Assembly (NCBI RefSeq): GCF_012396365.1
Contig: NZ_JAAXPG010000007.1
Coordinates: 182,154 to 246,153, forward strand
Reading direction: 5' to 3'
Source of the DNA: Nocardiopsis alborubida
GTDB taxonomy: Bacteria; Actinomycetota; Actinomycetes; Streptosporangiales; Streptosporangiaceae
DNA length: 64,000 nucleotides
Below, in pieces: positions 1 through 8,621 of this stretch (the stretch's first letter is position 1; every line of letters begins with the position of its first letter). The position numbers were made by a program, and so were the translations under genes. The notes beneath the pieces were generated by a model. The model saw only the letters and a program-made list of their open reading frames with translations, was not told the DNA's origin and did not search any database.

Positions 1-2
1 AC

Positions 3-797
3 CGGTGGAAGCCCTCCTTCCGCTTCCCCGACGGCACACGGATGAGCATCGAACGCCTGAGCCGCAGGTGGGGACGCATCAAGCTGCCCAAACTGGGATG
101 GGTGCGCTTTCGCTGGTCGCGCGCACCCCGAGGCACGGTCCGCTCGGCCACCGTCTCCCGCGACGGTGCCCACTGGTACGTGTCGCTGCTGTGCGAGGAC
201 GGCCAGGCCACTCCGGAGGAGCATGAGCGCCCCGACAGCGCGGTGGGTGTGGATCGGGGTGTGGTGGTGGCGGTGGCCACCAGCGATGGAGACCTGCTCG
301 ACCGTACCTTCCAAACCCGGAAAGAACGCGAGCGCGAACAGCGTCTGCGCCGACGCCTGTGCCGCCAACGCCGGGGGTCGAACAACCGGGCCAAGACGAA
401 GGCCGCCCAGACCGCGCACACGCTGTGTGCCAAGAACGCGGTCGTGGTGCTGGAAAAGCTCCAAACCAAGAACAGGACGGCTTCCGCGAAAGGCACCGTT
501 GAGGCGCCGGGCGTCAACGTGCGCCAGAAGGCGGGGTTGAACCGGGCGATCCTGGCCAAAGGGTGGCACGGCCTCAAGCTCGCCTGTCAGAACGCGGCCC
601 GGCGCACCGGGAGTCGGATCGTGGAGGTTGATCCCGCGTACACGTCCCAGACCTGTCACTCGTGCGGATACGTCGCGGTGGAGAACCGAGAGAGCCAATC
701 GGTCTTTCGCTGCGGCAGGTGCGGGCACACAGCTCATGCGGACGTCAACGCGGCCCAGAACATTCTCACGCGCGGATGGACTAACCCTTCGGGGTGA
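3..797 (+). CDS. tnpB: TnpB, RNA-guided nuclease of an IS200/IS605-type element (5' partial)
   Basis: TnpB proteins are RuvC nucleases guided by an RNA from the element's right end. The frame is open from base 3, upstream of the first ATG at 42, so the N-terminus lies outside the window. Numbering from that ATG, the RuvC acidic residues are visible: D71 in GVDRG, E138 in VVLEKL and D234 in HADVNAAQN. A CxxC...CxxC zinc ribbon has cysteines 205, 208, 224 and 227. Between GSNNRAKTKA and the RuvC-II strand the spacing is roughly 25-30 residues shorter than I expect for the family, with the frame kept, so part of the helical insert appears lost. Activity is uncertain. Confidence 0.85.
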   Translation, partial: RWKPSFRFPDGTRMSIERLSRRWGRIKLPKLGWVRFRWSRAPRGTVRSATVSRDGAHWYVSLLCEDGQATPEEHERPDSAVGVDRGVVVAVATSDGDLLDRTFQTRKEREREQRLRRRLCRQRRGSNNRAKTKAAQTAHTLCAKNAVVVLEKLQTKNRTASAKGTVEAPGVNVRQKAGLNRAILAKGWHGLKLACQNAARRTGSRIVEVDPAYTSQTCHSCGYVAVENRESQSVFRCGRCGHTAHADVNAAQNILTRGWTNPSG

Positions 798-935
798 ACC
801 GTGCCAGCCTGCCGAGACCTCTGGGATGCCATGTCGATGAAGCAGGAACCAGCTGCGGCCGCGAGGCGCGCAGCACCGACCGCCCCACCAAGGGGCGGTC
901 GGAATCTCCCTCGTTCACGAGGAAGAGGAAGTCAA
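798..935 (+). ncRNA. Putative omega-RNA (reRNA) scaffold / element right end
   Basis: TnpB guide RNAs normally span the 3' end of tnpB and the element right end. The stretch after the tnpB stop has the expected hairpins: ccgaccgcccc-accaa-ggggcggtcgg at 876-902, then a 5-bp stem at 909-922. It ends with GTCAA. By the family rule the guide would be the bases just outside the element (from 936), here permease coding sequence. The RNA and its 5' boundary are inferred. Confidence 0.55.
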
Positions 936-1140
936 GTTGTTGCTGATGGGCAGTGAGGTGGGCCTCTACCTCGCCGGGCGCATGCCGTTCTTCGCCGGGA
1001 TCTCCTTCGTGGACAGCGCCTTCGTGATCGGGCGGTTCGACCACGCGCTCACGCCCGCCGCGGGCGGTGCGGTGCTCGTGTGCTGGACCGCGGCGAGCCT
1101 GACGGCGGGCGCCCTGGTGCTCCGGCTCAGGGACGCCTGA
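936..1140 (+). pseudogene. 3' remnant of an ABC-2-type transporter permease, cut by the IS
   Basis: The frame from about 937 to the stop at 1140 encodes about 67 residues ending in a hydrophobic helix (AAGGAVLVCWTAASLTAGAL) and a short basic tail, as at the C-terminus of ABC-2-type permeases. It begins exactly at the right end of the insertion element and has no ribosome-binding site. Its position directly before a DesK/NarL-type histidine kinase and regulator is the usual order for ABC exporter plus two-component operons. The rest of the gene should lie left of the element. The family call is by context and composition only. Confidence 0.6.
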
Positions 1141-1184
1141 AGCGGCGGGTGCGGACGGTCGGACGGGAAGAGGGAGGAGGGCGG

Positions 1185-2450
1185 ATGCCCGAGTGGGTCG
1201 GGGACGGGGACGGCCCCCGCGCCTGGGCGCGGGCGGCGGCCGCGCCGCTGGCACGGGCCGGGCGCGAGCTGACGGGCACCCTGCTGGGGCTGTGCACCGC
1301 CGCGCTCACACTGGTGTGGGTCCTCGCGGCGGCCGCGGCACTGGTGTGCGCCCCGTTCCTGCCCTCCAGGGCCCGGCCCCGGTTCCGGGGCGCGGTGACC
1401 CGGTGGGCGGTGCGTCTGGGCGACGCGGATCTGGCACGCCTGGCCCGGTGGACGGGAGGCGGCACCGTAGACCCGCGACCCGAAGCCGCCCCGCGCGTGG
1501 CCTATCTGCTGCTGCGCCTTCCGGTGGCGCTGGTGTGCGGCTACCTGGCGCCCACGGCGCTGCTGCTGGTGGCGGTCTTCGTCGGCGGGGCCGCACTGGA
1601 GCTGTTCACCGGAAGCGGCACCAACGTTCCCGTGCTGATGCCCGGTGCGAGGATGCACGTCTCCAGTATCAACGTGGGCCTGCTCATGGGTCTGCTCGTC
1701 CTGGCGGCGACGTGGCTGGTGGTGGCGCTGGCCTCGGCCGTCGACCGCGCCCTGGCCCGTCGCCTGGTGGGCCCCAGCGACGAGGACCTGCTGCACCGGC
1801 GCATCGACGAGCTGACCTCCACCCGGTCGGGCATCGTGCGGGCGGTGGACGAGGAGCGGCGGCGCATCGAACGCGACCTGCACGACGGGGTCCAGCAGCG
1901 CGTGGTGGCGCTGGCCATGCTGCTGGGACGGGCCCAGCGCGGCCACGACCCCGAACGCGCGGCGCGGCTGGTCCGCCAGGCGCACACCGAGACCCGGGTG
2001 CTGCTGGACGAGCTGCGGGAGGTGGCCTGGCGGGTCTACCCCACCGCCCTGGACACCTTGGGCCTGGAGTCCGCGCTGACCGAGGTGGCCGAACGCAGCC
2101 CGCTGCCGGTGGAGGTGCGCGCGGACCTGTCGTCCCCGCCGCCCCGCGAACTGGCCACGGCGGTGTACTTCGTGGCGCGCGAGGCCATCACCAACGCCGT
2201 CAAGCACGCCGGGGCCGGGGCGGTGATCGTGCACCTGGACGACGCCGACGGCGCCCTGGACCTGCGGGTGCTCGACGACGGGCGCGGCGGCGCCGACCCG
2301 GCGGGCGGCGGACTGACCGGCCTGGCCAGGCGGGTGCGGGCCCTGGACGGCACACTGGCGGTACACAGTCCCCGGGGCGGTCCGACCACGGTACGCGCCG
2401 TGCTGCCCCTGACCACGATACGGAGCCCCCATGCGCCTGGTGATCGCTGA
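1185..2450 (+). CDS. Two-component sensor histidine kinase (NarL/DesK family)
   Basis: Membrane sensor kinase of about 421 aa that would phosphorylate the regulator encoded next. Hydrophobic segments lie near residues 30-58, 105-140 and 160-185. The HisKA_3 dimerisation helix has phospho-acceptor H233 in RDLHDGVQQR. The HATPase domain shows an N box (AITNAVKHAG) and glycine boxes (DDGRGGADPAGGGLTGL). The ATG at 1185 follows an AGGGAGGAGGGCGG ribosome-binding site. The 3' end overlaps the regulator gene by 20 bp. The likely partner transporter upstream is destroyed by the IS, so the system may now have lost its target. Confidence 0.92.
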   Translation: MPEWVGDGDGPRAWARAAAAPLARAGRELTGTLLGLCTAALTLVWVLAAAAALVCAPFLPSRARPRFRGAVTRWAVRLGDADLARLARWTGGGTVDPRPEAAPRVAYLLLRLPVALVCGYLAPTALLLVAVFVGGAALELFTGSGTNVPVLMPGARMHVSSINVGLLMGLLVLAATWLVVALASAVDRALARRLVGPSDEDLLHRRIDELTSTRSGIVRAVDEERRRIERDLHDGVQQRVVALAMLLGRAQRGHDPERAARLVRQAHTETRVLLDELREVAWRVYPTALDTLGLESALTEVAERSPLPVEVRADLSSPPPRELATAVYFVAREAITNAVKHAGAGAVIVHLDDADGALDLRVLDDGRGGADPAGGGLTGLARRVRALDGTLAVHSPRGGPTTVRAVLPLTTIRSPHAPGDR

Positions 2451-3075
2451 CGACTCGGTCCTGCTCAGGGAGGGCCTGGTGCGGTTGTTGGAGGAGGAGG
2501 GGCACGAGGTGGCGGCGGCGGTCGGCGACGCCGACGCACTGCTGGCCGCGGTCGCCGAGCACGCGCCCGACGCCGCCGTGGTGGACGTGCGGATGCCGCC
2601 CACCCACACCGACGAGGGGCTGCGGGCGGCGCTGCGCATCCGCGCCGAGCATGAGGGGGTCGCGGTGCTGGTGCTGTCGCAGTACGTGGAACAGCGTTAC
2701 GCCGCCGAACTGCTGGCCGGGGCCTCGGGCAGGGTCGGCTACCTGCTCAAGGACCGGGTGTCGGAGGTGGGGGAGTTCCTGGAGGCCCTGGAGCGGGTGC
2801 GCGCGGGCGGGGCGGCCTTCGATCCGGAGGTGGTGCGCCAGCTGCTGGCGCGCACCACCCACACCGACCCGCTGTCGCGGCTCACCCCGCGCGAACGCGA
2901 CGTGCTGGAGCACATGGCGCAGGGGCTGAGCAACACCTCGGTAGCCGAGCGGCTGCACGTGTCGCTGAGCGCGGTGGAGAAGCACGTCAACGCGATCTTC
3001 GACAAGCTGGGGCTGGGGCACGCCTCCGGCTACAGCCGCCGGGTGCTGGCGGTGCTGCGCTACCTGGACAGCTGA
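2431..3075 (+). CDS. LuxR/NarL-family response regulator
   Basis: Response regulator of 214 aa. The receiver domain has acidic pair DD at 7-8, phospho-acceptor D52 (VVDVRMP) and conserved K107 (YLLKDRV). The C-terminal LuxR-type helix-turn-helix starts at LTPRERDVLEHMAQG and includes SVAERLHVSLSAVEKHV. The gene overlaps the kinase gene and shares its transcript. Regulators of this type usually control the adjacent exporter operon; that target is inferred and here is interrupted. Confidence 0.94.
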   Translation: MRLVIADDSVLLREGLVRLLEEEGHEVAAAVGDADALLAAVAEHAPDAAVVDVRMPPTHTDEGLRAALRIRAEHEGVAVLVLSQYVEQRYAAELLAGASGRVGYLLKDRVSEVGEFLEALERVRAGGAAFDPEVVRQLLARTTHTDPLSRLTPRERDVLEHMAQGLSNTSVAERLHVSLSAVEKHVNAIFDKLGLGHASGYSRRVLAVLRYLDS

Positions 3076-3189
3076 GCGCGGCCGCGGCGGGGTTCGGTCG
3101 GTACAGGCCGAAAAGGGGCACACGTAACGCGAGATCCTTCGGGTGCCGGTGAGGGGCGCCGTTTTCCGCAGCCGGTCTCGCTCACCCGC

Positions 3190-3225
3190 TTGCGCACGGC
3201 CTGCTTGTAAACCTATAGTTTACAT
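3190..3225 (+). promoter_or_regulatory. Promoter with overlapping palindromic operator for a leaderless gene
   Basis: A perfect inverted repeat TGTAAAC-ctata-GTTTACA (3206-3224) covers a -10-like TATAGT (3214-3219). A TTGCGC at 3190-3195 gives an 18-bp spacer. The GTG start codon at 3226 is 7 bases after the -10, and no Shine-Dalgarno sequence is present, so the mRNA is probably leaderless. A repressor bound at the repeat would block the -10. The HTH protein encoded just downstream is an obvious candidate for autoregulation (inference). Confidence 0.65.
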
Positions 3226-3834
3226 GTGCAAGAAAAATTGACAGAGGCGCTGCGTGTCCTGAAGGCGCGCACGGAAGCGTTCCTCGCCGCGCGCGTCCTG
3301 ACGAGGGACGACGACTGGGCCGACTCGCTGGGGCGTGCCGTGAGCATGCGTGCGGCCGCCGACGACGTCGTGCGCGCCGTCGTGGGGCAGGCGCGCCAGG
3401 ACGGCGTCACGTGGCAGGTCATCGGTGACGCGCTCGGCGTGAGCAGGCAGGCGGCGTTTCAGCGCTACGGCAAACCGATCGATCCCAGAACAGGAGAACC
3501 CATGAACACCACACCGCTCCCCGGCGCCGCTGAACTGGCCGCCTCGGTGATCGAGGACCTCGCGTCCGGGCGATGGTCGCACGTCACCGAGCGGTTCGAT
3601 CCGGCCATGCGCGACGGCCTGTCGCAGGACGCGCTCGCGGCCGCGTGGGCGCAGATCATCGGTCTGGCGGGAGCCTTCGAGGAGCGTGGAGAGCCGGAGG
3701 CCGCCCGTGCCGGCGACGTGACGGTCACGAACACGCCGCTCTCGTTCGAGGCGGGCGACTACACGGCACGCATCGCGTTCCGCGACGACCACACCGTGGC
3801 CGGTCTGCACATCCTCGAAGGGAAGCCGTCGTGA
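3226..3834 (+). CDS. HTH domain protein with C-terminal DUF3887
   Basis: A 202-aa protein. Residues about 1-85 form an HTH-like region (TWQVIGDALGVSRQAAFQRYGK, broken here by the start of the recognition helix at VSRQ). Residues about 100-200 resemble DUF3887, a small NTF2-like fold of unknown function. The gene starts with GTG directly after a -10 element, without a ribosome-binding site. It overlaps the following CPBP protease gene by 4 bases (GTGA), so the two are translationally coupled. It probably regulates its own promoter through the palindrome at 3206-3224. The DUF3887 part may sense a ligand; no substrate can be read from sequence. Confidence 0.8.
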   Translation: MQEKLTEALRVLKARTEAFLAARVLTRDDDWADSLGRAVSMRAAADDVVRAVVGQARQDGVTWQVIGDALGVSRQAAFQRYGKPIDPRTGEPMNTTPLPGAAELAASVIEDLASGRWSHVTERFDPAMRDGLSQDALAAAWAQIIGLAGAFEERGEPEAARAGDVTVTNTPLSFEAGDYTARIAFRDDHTVAGLHILEGKPS

Positions 3835-4859
3835 CCGACGAGTCCCCCAACGTGTCGAGGACGGCCACGACCCGAGGCGGATCCCGTGTGAGCGGCCGCG
3901 ACCTGCGCTCCATCGGCGTGTTCACCGCCCTGGCGTTCGCACTCGCCTGGCTCGTCGCGCTCCCGCTCTGGTTCGGCGGCGGACTCGCCAGCCCCTGGTT
4001 CCCGCTCGTGGCCACCGCCATGATGATGACCCCCGCGATCGCCGCCCTCGTCGTCGTGTTCCTCGTGGAGCGGCCGAGGCAGAAGGCGTGGACGCTCGGA
4101 CTGTGGCCGTTGAGGCCGGCCCGGAGACTACTCGGCTACGCGGCGCTGGGGGTCGTCGTGCCCATCGCGCTCGTTTTGGCGGCGCTCCCGGTCGGCGCGC
4201 TGTTGGGGGTCTATCCGGCCGACTTCGCCGGCCTCTCCGGGTTCCAGCAGGCCCTCGCCGGGCAGGCGGGCGACGCCGGAGCGGCCGAGATCCCGCTCCC
4301 GGTCGGCGCGCTGATCGCCATCCAGCTCGCCGCACTGCCCGTGGCGGCGTTCGTCAACCTCATCCCGGCGCTGGGCGAGGAACTCGGGTGGCGGGGGTGG
4401 CTGCTCCCGAGACTGATGCCGCTCGGCACGCTCCCAGCCCTGCTGGTCTCGGGCGTGATCTGGGGCCTCTGGCACGCCCCGCTCATCCTCCTCGGGTACA
4501 ACTACCCAGACGCGCCGGGCTGGCTCGGCCTGACCGCGATGGTCGCCATGTGCGTTCTGGTCGGCGCGGTCTTCGGCTGGCTGCGGCTGCGGTCGGGGTC
4601 CGTGTGGCCCGCGGCCCTCGCGCACGCCGCGTTCAACGGGGCGGGCGGGACCTACCTCCTCTTCGTGAAGGCGGGCGAGCACGTCGACACCACGCAGGCC
4701 ACGGTCCTGGGCTGGAGCGGGTGGATCGTGCCGCTCGCGCTCGTCGTGGTCCTGATCGCCACGGGACAGTTCTCCTCCGCGAAGCACCCGTCCACCCCGC
4801 CGCCCAGGAAGGGGCCCGCCTCCGAAGACGGGGCGACCGAACGAGTGAGCGGCCAGTAG
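3831..4859 (+). CDS. CPBP-family intramembrane metalloprotease
   Basis: Polytopic membrane protein of 342 aa from the CAAX protease/bacteriocin-processing (Abi) family. The catalytic signature is present: EELGWRGWLLPRL near residue 183 (EExxxR), GLWHAPLILLGYN near 214 and HAAFNGAGG near 265, which supply the Glu and His metal and catalytic residues. The start is the GTG at 3831 overlapping the stop of the HTH-DUF3887 gene. The first 25 residues are hydrophilic and precede the first membrane helix. The C-terminal 30 residues are charged and proline-rich. Substrates of actinobacterial members are mostly unknown. Confidence 0.9.
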   Translation: MTDESPNVSRTATTRGGSRVSGRDLRSIGVFTALAFALAWLVALPLWFGGGLASPWFPLVATAMMMTPAIAALVVVFLVERPRQKAWTLGLWPLRPARRLLGYAALGVVVPIALVLAALPVGALLGVYPADFAGLSGFQQALAGQAGDAGAAEIPLPVGALIAIQLAALPVAAFVNLIPALGEELGWRGWLLPRLMPLGTLPALLVSGVIWGLWHAPLILLGYNYPDAPGWLGLTAMVAMCVLVGAVFGWLRLRSGSVWPAALAHAAFNGAGGTYLLFVKAGEHVDTTQATVLGWSGWIVPLALVVVLIATGQFSSAKHPSTPPPRKGPASEDGATERVSGQ

Positions 4860-4973
4860 GCACAGCGAACGCCGCGTCCTTCGAGAACGGGCGTGGTGGC
4901 GCTGTCCTTCGAACACCGGCCCTTCGCACGGCCCGCTCCCGGGGGTCCGAAGCCGAGGCGGACCGGTACCGGC

Positions 4974-6692
4974 TCAGGCCGGGACGAAGGACTCCATGGC
5001 GGCGGTGCGCTGGGCGTCCTGGGCGGCCCACGAGGCGTCGGTGGAGGCCCAGGCCAGCGTGTAGTACACCCCGGGTGCCGCCGCGATGTTGCGGGTCAGC
5101 ACGCGGCGCGTCTCGCCGGCCTCGTCCTGCCAGGTGAACTCCCACTCGGCGGCCGAGTGGAAGCCGGTGTCGCCGGTGACGTCCGTGATCCGCACCCGCT
5201 CGTAGCCCGGCAGCCGCCCCGAGTCGTACACGCCCTGCTCCTGGTCCAGGACGTGCTGGTACTCGTCGTCGGTGGGGTGCTCGGCCATGTCGATCTGGAG
5301 GTAGCTGGCGTCGGCGGGGGACTCGTAGAAGACGCTGCTGCCGTCCACTCGGCGGATCCAGCCCTCGGGGGTCCGCAGACCGAAGCCCTCGGGGTCCTCG
5401 GTCCAGGTCGTCCCGGGCACGGGGTCGCCGTCGGCGCCGCCCTCCTGGGGCGCCCCGGTCTCCTCGGGGGCGCCCTCCTCGTTTCCGTCCCCGGTCCCGG
5501 CCTCCTGCTCGCCGGCGCCGGGGTCGGAGGGCTCCTCGGAGCCCGGGTCCCCGGTCCCCGCCCCTGAGGCCGCCACACTGGTGTCGGAGTCCCACGGGTC
5601 GAGTACCACCACCAGCGCCGCCACCGCGACCAGCGAGGCCAGGCCCAGGGTGAGCACCACCATCGGCCAGGACAGCCGCCCGCCCCGCTGCGGCCCCGGC
5701 GCCGTCGTGACCGTCGTCTGGGTCGGGAACGCCGCGGGGGCCTGCGGAACCGGCCCCGGGGTCCCGGGCCGCACGGGCACCGGTCCCGGGGGGACCTCAC
5801 GCGTGGGGGCGGTCCCCGGCCGCGTCGGCACGGACACGGTCGTGGCCGAGGGCGCGGTGAAGGCCGTGGCGGCGGCGCTTCCCTCCGCGGCCAGCAGCGC
5901 CCGGCAGCGGTCGGCGTCGATCCGCCCGGCCGGGTCCTTCACCAGCAGGCCCCGCACCGCCTGGGCCAGCGGGCCCCGGCCCAGGACGTCGGGCGGCTCC
6001 TCGGAGGTGACGGCGTGCAGCGTCGCGGGGATGCCCTCGCGGCGGAAGGGGGAGTTGCCGGTGGCCGCGCAGTACAGGGTCGCGCCCAGCGACCACAGGT
6101 CGCTCGCGGGGGTCGCCGGGCTCATCGCCAGCCGCTCGGGGGCCAGGTAGGCGGGAGAGCCCATCACCCCGGCCGTCTGGGTGACGGAGGAGGTGTCGGC
6201 GATGGTGGCGATGCCGAAGTCGGTGAGCACCACCCGCCCGCTGTCGGTGACCATGACGTTCTCGGGTTTGACGTCGCGGTGCGTGATCCCCTGCGCGTGC
6301 GCGGTGGTCAGCGCGCTGAGCAGGGCGAGCCCCCACTGGGCGGTCACGCGGGCGCCGCGCGGGCCCTCCTGGCGGACCAGCGCGTGCAGGGAGCGCCCGC
6401 TGAGGAACTCCATGACGATCCACGGGCGACCGTCGTCCTGGACGATGTCGTGCACGGTGACGATGTTGGGGTGTCCGCCCATCGCGGTGGCCTGCGCCTC
6501 GCGCCGGGCCCTGGCGGCCATCCGGTCGCGCTCGTGGTCGTCCAGGCCCGGCCCCAGGAGGATCTCCTTGACCGCGACGACGCGGTTGAGCTCGCTGTCG
6601 TGGGCCCGCCAGACCCGGCCCATCCCGCCCCGGCCGATCTCGGCCAGCAGCTGGTAACGGCCACGCAGTGTGCGGTGCGGCTCGGCCCCCAT
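4974..6692 (-). CDS. Membrane-anchored Ser/Thr protein kinase (PknB-like)
   Basis: Kinase of about 572 aa. The catalytic domain covers residues 12-275, with glycine loop IGRGGMGRVW, ATP-binding K42 (VAVKE), catalytic HRD 138-140 (HRDVKPEN), DFG 158-160 and APE (YLAPERL). A proline/threonine-rich juxtamembrane linker follows, then one membrane helix near residues 340-365. An acidic Gly/Glu-rich stalk leads to an extracellular domain with no PASTA repeats. The ATG at 6692 has the ribosome-binding site AAGGGAG; a farther ATG at 6728 is less likely. The extracellular C-terminal domain is probably the sensor but matches nothing I recognise. Confidence 0.93.
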   Translation of the reverse strand: MGAEPHRTLRGRYQLLAEIGRGGMGRVWRAHDSELNRVVAVKEILLGPGLDDHERDRMAARARREAQATAMGGHPNIVTVHDIVQDDGRPWIVMEFLSGRSLHALVRQEGPRGARVTAQWGLALLSALTTAHAQGITHRDVKPENVMVTDSGRVVLTDFGIATIADTSSVTQTAGVMGSPAYLAPERLAMSPATPASDLWSLGATLYCAATGNSPFRREGIPATLHAVTSEEPPDVLGRGPLAQAVRGLLVKDPAGRIDADRCRALLAAEGSAAATAFTAPSATTVSVPTRPGTAPTREVPPGPVPVRPGTPGPVPQAPAAFPTQTTVTTAPGPQRGGRLSWPMVVLTLGLASLVAVAALVVVLDPWDSDTSVAASGAGTGDPGSEEPSDPGAGEQEAGTGDGNEEGAPEETGAPQEGGADGDPVPGTTWTEDPEGFGLRTPEGWIRRVDGSSVFYESPADASYLQIDMAEHPTDDEYQHVLDQEQGVYDSGRLPGYERVRITDVTGDTGFHSAAEWEFTWQDEAGETRRVLTRNIAAAPGVYYTLAWASTDASWAAQDAQRTAAMESFVPA

Positions 6693-6900
6693 CGGACTCC
6701 CTTGCGGTGCGGGCCGTCGTGACCCCATGGACGTCGAAAAGCCCGCAGGGACAGCGGTTTTCCATGCGAGCGGAGCGACCATAGTACTGAGGTACGGCGG
6801 TGCTCCGGCCTGGTGGGAGCCCCGTCCCTGGTCAGCCCGCCGCGCCCGAGCCCCGGGGCCGGTGCGGCCGCGGCGCGGCGTCCCCGGGGGCGCGGAACGG

Positions 6901-8186
6901 TCAGTCCAGCTCGGCGAGTTTGCGCTCCAGCACCTCCCGCTCGCGCTCGTTGCCACACCGGCGCACGGCCAGCTCCAGTTCGCTGCGCGCCTCACCGGTG
7001 CGTCCCAGGCGCACGAGCAGTTCCCCGCGCACGCTCGGAAGCAGGTGGGAGTCCGCCAGCGCCCCGGCCGCCGCCAACTCGTCCACGACCCGCAGCGCCG
7101 CGGCCGGCCCCCGGGACATGGAGACCGCCACCGCCCGGTTGAGGTCCACCACCGGGGAGGGCGCCAGTCGGCCGAGCGCCTCGTAGAGCAGCACGATCCG
7201 CTCCCAGTCCGTCTCCTCCACCGAGGGGGCGAGCGCGTGGCACTCGGCGATCGCGGCCTGGAGGCCGTAGGCGCCCAGCCCCCGACCGGCCCTCCCCGCG
7301 CGGGCCAGGGCGGCCCGCCCCCGGCGGATCGCGGCGCGGTCCCAGCGGCGCCGGTCCTGGTGCTCCAGCAGCACCGGCCGCCCGTCCGCCCCGGTGCGGG
7401 CGGGGAAGCGCGCCGCGGTCAGCTCCAGCAGCGCCAGCAGGCCGTGGACCTCGGGTGGTCGGGGACCAGCCGGGCCAGCACCCGGGCCAGGCGCTGGGCC
7501 TCACCCGCGAGGTCGAGCCGGAGCAGGTCGCCGCCGGAGCTGGCCGAGGAGCCCTCGGTGAAGATCAGGTAGACCACGTTGAGCACCGAGCCGAGCCGCT
7601 GGGCCCGCTCCTGGGCCGGGGGCACCTCGAAGGGCACCCTGGCCGCCCCGAGGGTCTTCTTGGCCCGGGTGATCCGGGCCTGCACGGTGGCGGTCGGCAC
7701 CAGGAACGCCCTGGCGATCTCGTCGCTGGTCAGACCGCCGACCACGCGCAGGGTGAGCGCCACCCTGGCCTCCCGCGACAGCACGGGGTGGCAGGCGGTG
7801 AACATGAGCGCGAGCACGTCGTCGTCGATCCGGTCCGGATCCCACAGCACGTCCTCGGCCTCCCGGGCGGGGTCGGCGGGCGTGCTGCCCGAGGCGGCGC
7901 CGCCCTCGCCCAGGTCACGGGCGAGGACGGCGTACCTGTCGTCCAGGGCGGAACGCCGGCGGAAGGCGTCGATCGCGCGGCGGCGGCCGACGGTGAGCAG
8001 CCACCCCGCGGGGTTGCGGGGCACGCCCTCGCGCGGCCAGGTCACCAGCGCCTCGGCCAGCGCCTCCTGTCCCAGGTCCTCGGCCAGCGCGAAGTCGCCG
8101 GTGTAGCGCGCGAGCGCGCCGACGATCCGCGCCGAGTCGATCCGCCAGACGGCGGCTACGGCCTCGCGGCCGGTGGGGTCAGCCAT
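6901..8186 (-). pseudogene. ECF42-like sigma factor with TPR-type C-terminal extension, frameshifted
   Basis: The 5' part (8186 to about 7455) encodes sigma-70 regions 2 and 4: DLGQEALAEALVTW, AIDAFRRR and the HTH LTSDEIARAFLVPTATVQAR. The 3' part (about 7453 to 6901) encodes the long helical C-terminal extension seen in ECF42-type factors (LYEALGRLAPSPVVDLNRAV). The two lie in different frames. Adding one C to a short C run at 7453-7455 would restore a roughly 428-aa protein reading PDHPEVHGLLALLELTAARF across the junction. This is either a real mutation or a base-call error. It would pair with the DGPF protein gene just upstream on the same strand. Confidence 0.82.
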
Positions 8187-8201
8187 CTCCGGTCGGTCCG
8201 C

Positions 8202-8621
8202 TCAGAGCTGGCCGGTGGCCTCGCGCCACGACCGCTCCTTCTGGATCCACTCGTTGTCCTGCGGGAACTCGTCGATCGTGGTGACCCGGCGGATCTCGGT
8301 CTTGAAACCGGGACCGGTCATCGGCGACCGCTTGGCCCACTCCACGGCCTCCTCCTTGGAGGCCACGCTGAGGATGTAGAACCCGCCGAACAGCTCCTTG
8401 GTCTCGCCGTAGGGGCCGTCGGTGACCACTGGCGGCTCGGAGGAGTAGTCGACGACCACGCCCTCGGCGGCGTCGTCGAGGCCCTCCGCGGCGACCAGCA
8501 CCCCGGCGTTGATCATCTCCTCGTTGTACCGGCCGACGGTCGCGAGCATCTCGTCGAAGTCGATCTCGCCCATCCCCGCGAAGGCCTCGTCGGTGGCGCG
8601 CATGATCAGCATGTACTTCAT
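8202..8621 (-). CDS. YCII/DGPF-domain protein
   Basis: A 139-aa protein of the YCII-related family. It has the N-terminal MKYMLIMRA strand, the signature DGPYGETKELFGGFYIL, and a C-terminal region ending in IDEFPQDNEW. Such proteins are the standard genomic partner of ECF42 sigma factors; their biochemical role is unsettled. The gene lies 15 bp upstream of the sigma gene on the same strand, so both are probably one transcript. The ATG is preceded by AGGGAGA. Confidence 0.9.
   Translation of the reverse strand: MKYMLIMRATDEAFAGMGEIDFDEMLATVGRYNEEMINAGVLVAAEGLDDAAEGVVVDYSSEPPVVTDGPYGETKELFGGFYILSVASKEEAVEWAKRSPMTGPGFKTEIRRVTTIDEFPQDNEWIQKERSWREATGQL

Larger units (their letters stand above)
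1..935 (+). mobile_element. IS200/IS605-superfamily element, right part
   Basis: This is the right-hand portion of an insertion element made of a tnpB gene and a structured right end. The right end carries an 11-bp perfect hairpin at 876-902 and a second small hairpin (CCTCG/CGAGG, 909-922), and finishes with GTCAA at 931-935. Immediately after it comes the truncated 3' part of an ABC permease, so the element sits inside that gene. The left end and any tnpA lie outside the window. Placing it in IS605 rather than IS607 needs the left side. Confidence 0.8.
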
